Assembly: GCA_902363395.1 (NCBI GenBank) | Contig: CABIZZ010000001.1 | Coordinates: forward strand, 1,302,001 to 1,366,000 | Direction of reading: 5' to 3' | Length of the DNA: 64,000 nucleotides | Source: Streptococcaceae bacterium | GTDB lineage: Bacteria; Bacillota; Bacilli; Lactobacillales; Streptococcaceae | Part shown: positions 58,558-64,000 of the stretch, piece by piece | Layout of the letters: each line of letters starts with the position of its first letter | Position numbering within the stretch: the first letter of the stretch is position 1 | Program-made: the position numbers and the translations under genes | Notes under the pieces: generated by a model | Database searches by the model: none | What the model was told of the DNA's origin: nothing | The model's input: only the letters and a program-made list of their open reading frames with translations

Positions 58558-59898
58558 TTAAGCTTCCTTGGCTGCTAATCGTCGAATGGTCTCTGCATAG
58601 ATTTCCATTGCACGATATAAATCATCCAGTTTAGCTCGTTCATTCGCCTGGTGCTCTGTTTGGAGAGCATCAGGAAAGAGGGCCCCATAAGCCACACAAT
58701 TTTCCATGGTTCGCGCAAAGGTCGCTCCCCCTGAGGACATAGCTGGGGTCTGATCCCCTGTTTCCTCTTGGTAGACCGCCATCAGAGTACTCACCAATGG
58801 ACTGTCTAATGGAACGTATAGTGGAGCTACATAATCAAACTCTTCATACTGAAGTTGATAGCTAGCTGCCACCTCACTTAAACGTTTTACCAAGGCCTCC
58901 TTATCCGCTAAGACAGGGATCCGAATATCAATCCCGATTTCAGATTGCTGTTCATCAATGGAGAGGGTTGCAATATTGAAGGAAAGAGTACCACTTGGTT
59001 CATCTTTAACTTCACCAAAGAGAGCTGCTCCTGTCGCATCTTCCCCAACGGCATCTGCGATAAAGAGAAGGGCTGGATGAGGCTGGATCAAGGAAAGACT
59101 TTCAGCTAAGCCTACAATGGCATTGACACCCTCAGCCGCATCCTTAGAGTGTTTAGACAGACCAAGAACGGTTACTGCTCCTGCTTCTTCTGTATACTTC
59201 ACACCACTTTGCTCGATGACTGGTAAGAGTTCCTCTAAGCGGTCACCCTTATAAGTTGCCTTATCTGGCACCACATTAAGGGCACGACCAGCTTGTAAGG
59301 GATGATCCTCCCAGCCTGGTCCATGGAGCTTCACTTGAAGCAAGCCTTTTTCAGCATAGGTTAATGGGAAGGACGAATCTGGAGCAAAGCCAAGATCTGC
59401 TTTTTCTTCTATCTGATTGTATCGGTTCATACAGCGCCAGAGAGTTTCCTCGTCTGTACCAAATATAAAGCGAATCCGTTTGGTAAATTCAACTCCTTGG
59501 TCGAGTAGGCTCTTAACTGCGTAAAGCGCCGCAAGGGATGGCCCCTTGTCATCCTGTACTCCACGTCCAATCAACCATCCATCTTTCAGAGTCGCCTCAA
59601 AAGGTGGCGTCTGCCAATCTTCTAAATCACCGGCTGGAACAACATCCAAGTGACAAAGAACGGCCAGGAGTTCTTCCCCCTGACCGATCTCTGCATATCC
59701 ATAGTATCCTTCAGGATCTAGATAGGTTTGAAAGCCCATTTCTTGAGCAATTTCTAACGTTTTCTCAAGGACATCTTGGATAGCTTGTCCAAACGGTGTT
59801 CCATTTTCGCCTTCGTTTAAAACCGAAGGATAAGAAATCAGAGTCTTTAATGAAGCTAGAAAGTCATCTTTGACTTGATTTGTAATCTCAATTTTCAT
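58558..59898 (-). CDS. arcT: M20-family dipeptidase of the arginine deiminase cluster
   Basis: A 446-residue PepV/Sapep-like metallopeptidase. Zinc ligands are visible in VLCHLDVVPAGD, GRGVQDDKGPSLAAL (bridging Asp) and GTDEETLWRCMNRY (catalytic Glu), with the final His-containing TEHQANERAKL. In Streptococcus arc operons this position is called arcT; an arginine-containing dipeptide substrate is a reasonable inference. It starts 19 bp after arcD on the same transcript. Confidence 0.88.
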   Translation of the reverse strand: MKIEITNQVKDDFLASLKTLISYPSVLNEGENGTPFGQAIQDVLEKTLEIAQEMGFQTYLDPEGYYGYAEIGQGEELLAVLCHLDVVPAGDLEDWQTPPFEATLKDGWLIGRGVQDDKGPSLAALYAVKSLLDQGVEFTKRIRFIFGTDEETLWRCMNRYNQIEEKADLGFAPDSSFPLTYAEKGLLQVKLHGPGWEDHPLQAGRALNVVPDKATYKGDRLEELLPVIEQSGVKYTEEAGAVTVLGLSKHSKDAAEGVNAIVGLAESLSLIQPHPALLFIADAVGEDATGAALFGEVKDEPSGTLSFNIATLSIDEQQSEIGIDIRIPVLADKEALVKRLSEVAASYQLQYEEFDYVAPLYVPLDSPLVSTLMAVYQEETGDQTPAMSSGGATFARTMENCVAYGALFPDALQTEHQANERAKLDDLYRAMEIYAETIRRLAAKEA

Positions 59899-59917
59899 GG
59901 AATCACCTCTTTACTTC

Positions 59918-61432
59918 TTATAGGAATGGAACGAAAGTTCCGAGAAGAAGGAGGGCAATGGTGATCACAATAACGGCAACAACAAGTTTTGCCATGAATT
60001 TCCACCAAGTCGCAATGTTGATACGTCCAAGAGCAAGAGCTCCCATTACGATACCAGAAGTTGGTGCAATCAAGTTCAAGACACCAGATGCAGATTGGTA
60101 GGCAGTGATAATCAAGCTAGGACGTACATTGACGAATTCTCCCAATGGAGCCATGATACCCATTGTCGCACTGGCAAGACCAGATGAAGATGGGATCAAG
60201 AATGACATTGGCAAGTAGAAGATATAAGTCAAGACGATGAAGACTTGAGAAGATAGACCACTGAGTCCTTGTTTACCCCAGTTAAGGATCGTATCTGTAA
60301 TCATACCGTTGTTCATGATAACTTGGATACCACGTGCGATCGCTACGATCAAGGCTACGCTGAGCAAGTCAGCTGCACCAGTCATGAATGAAGAAATGAT
60401 TTGTTCTTCTTTCAATCCGTAGACAATACCAATCAAGATACCCATAAAGGCGAAGAGCATTGCTCCTTCAGGGAAGTACCAAGTACCAAGAGCTGCAGTT
60501 GAGCCACCAACAATCTTACCAACTACTGGAAGACTAGTTAACCAAGTGTTAAAGTCTTTAAAGAAGGAAATACCTAAGTCACCCCATGGGATGAAACTCA
60601 AGACCATCAAAACAAAGGTCAATACAAAGAGTACAAAGACTTGTTTTTGTTTCTTTGAAAGAGTTGAATTAACATTTTCTTCATCTTCACCAACATTGAA
60701 GAATTTCATATCTTCTTCACGAGTTGCATAAGTGAGGGATTTAGTTGGATCTTTTTGAATCTTATCTGCATACTTGTATACAAACCAAGTGCTAAGACCA
60801 GTCAAGACAACCCAGAAGATCAAACGAAGGATGATCCCTTCACCAAGACCAACACCTGCAGTTGAAGATGCGATACCGGTTGCAAATGGGTTCAAGGTAG
60901 ATGCCAAACATCCAATCTGTGAACCAAGCAAGATAATGGCTACCCCAGTCAAGCTATCAAATCCAACGGCCATCATAACTGGCACAAGGAGAGGATAGAA
61001 GGCCATGGTTTCTTCACCCATACCATAAGTTGTACCACCAAGGGCAAACAAAGGCATAAGCACCAAAATCAACATTTTTTCGCGACCCTTGTATTTCTTC
61101 ACGATAGAAGCAATACCAGTGTCTAGCATACCAGTTTCATTGACTACACCAAGGAAACCACCAACCATCAAGATGAAGAAGGCTACGTCGATCGCTGCAC
61201 TAGTTCCTTTAATCAAAGATCCTTCTTCAGGAGTCGTTCCTAGCATAGCACGAATCGGTGCCATCAATACATCCCAGATACCTTGAGGGTTTTGAGGTTG
61301 TGATTTATAAACACCATCGACAAAAGCCCCTGCTGGGATAATCCAAGTCATCACTGCCATAAACGCAATGATGATTAACAATACGGTATAAGATGAAGGC
61401 ATCTTAAACCCTTTTTTCGCTTTTTCACTCAT
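59918..61432 (-). CDS. arcD: Arginine/ornithine antiporter-type YfcC-family transporter
   Basis: A 504-residue membrane protein with 11-13 membrane segments and YfcC/AbgT-like motifs (GGTTYGMGEETMAFYPLLVPVMM, SSSGLASATMGIMAPLGE). Location between arcC and arcT identifies it as streptococcal ArcD, exchanging arginine for ornithine, although it belongs to a different family from the APC-type ArcD of other bacteria. It has its own upstream cre-like site and follows a terminator. Confidence 0.88.
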   Translation of the reverse strand: MSEKAKKGFKMPSSYTVLLIIIAFMAVMTWIIPAGAFVDGVYKSQPQNPQGIWDVLMAPIRAMLGTTPEEGSLIKGTSAAIDVAFFILMVGGFLGVVNETGMLDTGIASIVKKYKGREKMLILVLMPLFALGGTTYGMGEETMAFYPLLVPVMMAVGFDSLTGVAIILLGSQIGCLASTLNPFATGIASSTAGVGLGEGIILRLIFWVVLTGLSTWFVYKYADKIQKDPTKSLTYATREEDMKFFNVGEDEENVNSTLSKKQKQVFVLFVLTFVLMVLSFIPWGDLGISFFKDFNTWLTSLPVVGKIVGGSTAALGTWYFPEGAMLFAFMGILIGIVYGLKEEQIISSFMTGAADLLSVALIVAIARGIQVIMNNGMITDTILNWGKQGLSGLSSQVFIVLTYIFYLPMSFLIPSSSGLASATMGIMAPLGEFVNVRPSLIITAYQSASGVLNLIAPTSGIVMGALALGRINIATWWKFMAKLVVAVIVITIALLLLGTFVPFL

Positions 61433-61490
61433 TTGTTTATCCTCCTAACGCAACAAAGTTTGAGTGAGTCTTTCAAAAGGTTTAACTTTT

Positions 61491-61505
61491 AGAAAGCGCT
61501 TACCT
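61491..61505 (-). promoter_or_regulatory. cre site upstream of arcD
   Basis: AGGTAAGCGCTTTCT on the minus strand fits the cre consensus at all but one fixed position (G for T at position 2). It suggests CcpA control of arcD-arcT separate from the main arc promoter. Confidence 0.65.
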
Positions 61506-61563
61506 ATATGTTTATTTTATCATATTTAAGATTAAAAAACTAGTTTTTCCTAATCTTTTTTAG

Positions 61564-61620
61564 AAAAAACAAGGGGAGATACTTTGTACAAACTCCTGTA
61601 AACATGGGGTTCACTCCCCT
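61564..61620 (-). terminator. Terminator after arcC
   Basis: AGGGGAG (61614-61620 arm on the minus strand) pairs with CTCCCCT (61572-61578) around a large loop, then TTGTTTTTTC. It separates arcC from arcD. Confidence 0.65.
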
Positions 61621-61636
61621 CACTCATGTATATGAA

Positions 61637-62581
61637 TTAGTCTTTTACGATAATCGTTCCACTTTCAGACTCAATCAAAGCGCCAAGATTTTCAAGTGAA
61701 GTGATGACTGCTTTTCCTTCTGGACGACCATTTACAAAGGCGATGGCAGCTTCTACTTTAGGAAGCATGCTTCCTGGTGCAAATTGATCTTGTTTGATGT
61801 ACTCTTCCAATTGAGCAACGTTGACATGTTCCAATTTTTCTTGGTCTGGTTTGTTGTAGTTTACAAAGACATAGTCCACACCTGTTAAAACGATGAAGAG
61901 GTCTGCTTCTACTAATTCAGCCAAACGTTGAGATGCAAAGTCTTTGTCGATAACGGCTTCAACACCAGTCAAGCTACCATTTGCTTCTTTCACAACTGGG
62001 ATACCGCCACCACCAGCAGCAACCACGACTTGACCGTCGTTCAATAAGGTACGGATAGTATTGATTTCTTTGATATCCACTGGTTTTGGTGAAGCAACAA
62101 CTTTACGCCAGCCACGACCAGCATCTTCTTTGAAGGTTGCTCCTGATTTTTCAGCTTCTGCTTTTGCTTCTTCTTCTGAGTAGAATGGACCGATTGGTTT
62201 GCTCAAGTTAACGAAAGCTGGGTCGTTCTTATCTACAACGACTTGTGTTACAACGGAAGCAACGTCTTTTTCAATTCCTTCTTCAAGAAGAGCATTTTGA
62301 AGAGCGTTTTGAAGCCAGTAGCCAATGCTTCCTTCAGTCATTGCAACCAATGAATCCAACGGGAAAGCTGGGTTCTTTTCAGAATCTGCTGCCAAGTGTT
62401 GGAGCAAAAGGTTTCCTACTTGAGGACCATTTCCGTGAGTGATGATCAAGTCATCCCCATTTTTGATTAATTTTACTAAGTGTTTTGCTGTTTCTACAAG
62501 TGCTTCTTGTTGAGCTTTTGCAGAAGGATCAGATGAAAGGATAGCGTTTCCTCCCAAAGCAACGACGATTTTTCTTGACAT
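61637..62581 (-). CDS. arcC: Carbamate kinase
   Basis: The third enzyme of the arginine deiminase route: carbamoyl phosphate plus ADP gives ATP, CO2 and ammonia. 314 residues; [13 protein letters not shown] at the N-terminus, [14 protein letters not shown], then GGGGIPV and the C-terminal [16 protein letters not shown]. It follows arcB by 85 bp; the gap holds a large hairpin with T-tract. Confidence 0.96.
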   Translation of the reverse strand: MSRKIVVALGGNAILSSDPSAKAQQEALVETAKHLVKLIKNGDDLIITHGNGPQVGNLLLQHLAADSEKNPAFPLDSLVAMTEGSIGYWLQNALQNALLEEGIEKDVASVVTQVVVDKNDPAFVNLSKPIGPFYSEEEAKAEAEKSGATFKEDAGRGWRKVVASPKPVDIKEINTIRTLLNDGQVVVAAGGGGIPVVKEANGSLTGVEAVIDKDFASQRLAELVEADLFIVLTGVDYVFVNYNKPDQEKLEHVNVAQLEEYIKQDQFAPGSMLPKVEAAIAFVNGRPEGKAVITSLENLGALIESESGTIIVKD

Positions 62582-62597
62582 AGATTTTCCCTTTCTA

Positions 62598-62640
62598 TAA
62601 AAAATAGGGGCAGGACTAAAGCTAGCAGTCCAGCCCCTAT
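62598..62640 (-). terminator. Partial terminator/processing hairpin between arcB and arcC
   Basis: ATAGGGGC-A-GGACT (62604-62617) pairs with AGTCC-A-GCCCCTAT (62627-62640). On the minus strand it is followed by TTTTTTAT, right before the arcC ribosome binding site. Confidence 0.7.
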
Positions 62641-62666
62641 AGCTGTTGGTATACGGTTATAAAGTC

Positions 62667-63683
62667 TTAAACTTTTGGAATGTACAAGTTACCAAGAGTA
62701 GCTGCCATCACCGCTTTAATGGTGTGCATACGGTTTTCAGCTTGGTCAAAGTGACGAGCATATTTGCTGCGGAACACTTCGTCAGTAACTTCCATTTCTT
62801 CTACGCCGAATTTTTCAGCAACATCTTTACCATAAACAGTGTTTGTGTCGTGGAAAGCTGGCAAGCAGTGCAAGAAGATCAAGTCTTCGTTATCAGCTTT
62901 CTTAACCAATTCCATGTTTACTTGGTAAGGTTTCAAAAGGGCAACGCGTTCTGCAAATTTGTCTTCTTCACCCATAGATACCCAAACGTCAGTGTAAAGT
63001 ACATCTGCACCTTTTACAGCTTCGTCAGCATCTTCAGTGATCAAGATATGAGCACCACTTTCTTTTGCAAATCCTTCTGCCAATTCAACAATTTCTTGTT
63101 CTGGGAAGAGTTCTTTTGGTGAGAAGATGTGTACGTTCACACCAAGGATAGCACCTGTTACAAGAAGGCTGTTTGCAACGTTGTTACGTCCGTCACCACA
63201 GTACACAAGTGTCAAACCTTCAAGGCGTCCAAAGTTTTCTTGAACAGTCAAGTAGTCTGCAAGCATTTGAGTTGGGTGCCATTCGTCAGTCAAACCATTC
63301 CATACTGGAACACCTGAGAATTCAGCCAATTCTTCAACCATACGTTGGCTGAAACCACGGAATTCAATACCGTCAAACATACGTCCAAGAACTTTAGCAG
63401 TATCTTCTGTAGATTCTTTTTTACCAAGTTGGATGTCGTTTGCACCAAGGTATTCTGGGTGAGCACCAAGGTCGATGGCTGCAGTAGTGAAGGCAGCACG
63501 AGTACGAGTTGAAGTTTTTTCAAACAAAAGCGCAATGTTTTTACCAGCTAGGTAATGGTGTTGGATGTTGCGTTTTTTAAGATCTTTCAAGTGAGCTGAA
63601 AGTCCGATAAGGTATTCTAACTCTGCACGTGTAAAGTCTTTTTCTGCTAAAAAGCTACGTCCTTGGAATACTGAAGTTGTCAT
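62667..63683 (-). CDS. arcB: Catabolic ornithine carbamoyltransferase
   Basis: Cleaves citrulline with phosphate to ornithine and carbamoyl phosphate. 338 residues, with the carbamoyl-phosphate loop [12 protein letters not shown], the [11 protein letters not shown] motif and the ornithine-binding [13 protein letters not shown]. The catabolic (arc) role follows from its place between arcA and arcC. Confidence 0.97.
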   Translation of the reverse strand: MTTSVFQGRSFLAEKDFTRAELEYLIGLSAHLKDLKKRNIQHHYLAGKNIALLFEKTSTRTRAAFTTAAIDLGAHPEYLGANDIQLGKKESTEDTAKVLGRMFDGIEFRGFSQRMVEELAEFSGVPVWNGLTDEWHPTQMLADYLTVQENFGRLEGLTLVYCGDGRNNVANSLLVTGAILGVNVHIFSPKELFPEQEIVELAEGFAKESGAHILITEDADEAVKGADVLYTDVWVSMGEEDKFAERVALLKPYQVNMELVKKADNEDLIFLHCLPAFHDTNTVYGKDVAEKFGVEEMEVTDEVFRSKYARHFDQAENRMHTIKAVMAATLGNLYIPKV

Positions 63684-63733
63684 TAATTATCTCCTTTTAT
63701 TATGCATGATCGAATCCTGTCATTCAGTTTAGA

Positions 63734-63757
63734 GGGCTCAGTTTAGACACTGAGCCC
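63734..63757 (-). other. Intercistronic hairpin between arcA and arcB
   Basis: GGGCTCAGT (63734-63742) and ACTGAGCCC (63749-63757) form a perfect 9-bp stem with a 6-nt loop. No T-tract follows, so an mRNA processing or stabilising role is more likely than termination. Confidence 0.55.
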
Positions 63758-63778
63758 GTCTAACCTGTAGAAGGATGA

Positions 63779-64000
63779 TTAGATTTCTTCACGTTCGAAT
63801 GGCATTGACATACAACGAGGTCCACCACGACCGCGAACCAATTCACTTCCGCGGATCTTGATCAAACGAAGTCCGTATTCTTCTAATTTCTTGTTGGTAA
63901 CAGTGTTACGGTCGTATACGACTACCACACCAGGTGCGATTGTAAGAGTATTTGATCCGTCGTTCCATTGTTCACGCGCAGCAGCAACGATGTTGCCATC
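63779..64000 (-). CDS. arcA: Arginine deiminase, C-terminal part (runs off the window)
   Basis: The last 73 codons are present. The catalytic Cys motif at the end, [17 protein letters not shown], is diagnostic of arginine deiminase, and the preceding segment ([20 protein letters not shown] context) fits the family. It is the first gene of the arc cluster, upstream of arcB; its promoter lies outside the window. Confidence 0.95.
   Translation of the reverse strand, partial: DGNIVAAAREQWNDGSNTLTIAPGVVVVYDRNTVTNKKLEEYGLRLIKIRGSELVRGRGGPRCMSMPFEREEI

Overview
The window is chromosomal DNA of a viridans-group Streptococcus, most likely of the sanguinis/parasanguinis/mitis cluster. This rests on gene content and order rather than a database match: an atpEBFHAGDC operon, murT-gatD, the cdaA-cdaR-glmM cluster, murA-epuA-endA, a coiA-pepF-trmR-prsA run, an alaS T-box, a glgBCDA glycogen operon without an adjacent glgP, an M26 (IgA1-protease type) giant metalloprotease with an N-terminal LPQTG, and an arginine deiminase cluster next to argR and queA. 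Base composition is low-GC, genes are tightly packed, and most lie on the minus strand.

Layout. 1-6430: the start of a surface adhesin, then glmM, cdaR and cdaA (c-di-AMP synthesis) diverging from murT-gatD and a LapA-type membrane gene. 6430-12650: an accessory patch with the first copy of a ~250-bp structured repeat, two tandem MFS exporters, an Rgg-type regulator, a small cytosolic protein, a mosaic pseudogene and an ABC-F ATPase. 12650-23020: a two-gene membrane/matrixin unit, endA-epuA-murA and a DUF1146 gene, then the F1Fo ATP synthase. 23290-35020: the iga-like protease and the glycogen operon. 35400-41430: ptsHI and the class Ib ribonucleotide reductase genes nrdH, nrdE and nrdF. 41540-49525: alaS and a LURP-one-like gene behind an alanine T-box, then prsA, trmR, pepF and competence gene coiA. 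49525-51890: two paralogous lipoprotein genes bracketed by two inverted copies of the structured repeat. 51890-56650: two D,D-carboxypeptidases around an MFS gene, then nagB. 56850-64000: queA-argR and arcT, arcD, arcC, arcB and the end of arcA.

The genes link carbohydrate uptake and storage (ptsHI, glgBCDA with a cre site, nagB with NagR-like and cre-like sites) to cell-wall supply (glmM, murA, murT/gatD, D,D-carboxypeptidases) and pH/energy control (ATP synthase, arginine deiminase). Surface and secreted functions (adhesin, M26 protease, matrixin, EndA, PrsA) and competence functions (coiA, endA) fit an oral, naturally transformable coloniser.

The most unusual signal is a non-coding element of ~250 bp present three times (6451-6704 plus, 49606-49856 plus, 51618-51864 minus). 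It can fold into a cloverleaf-like structure whose stems show compensatory base changes between copies. Each copy sits inside an intrinsic terminator, and in two copies the terminator hairpin is found as a ~21-nt direct repeat on both sides, although hairpin sequences differ between sites. This looks like an element that inserts into transcription terminators and duplicates them. Other notable points are an A7 slippery heptamer directly before the glgB stop with an open -1 frame behind it, apparently leaderless promoters at murT and the ABC-F gene, and a fused rgg/ABC-F relic.
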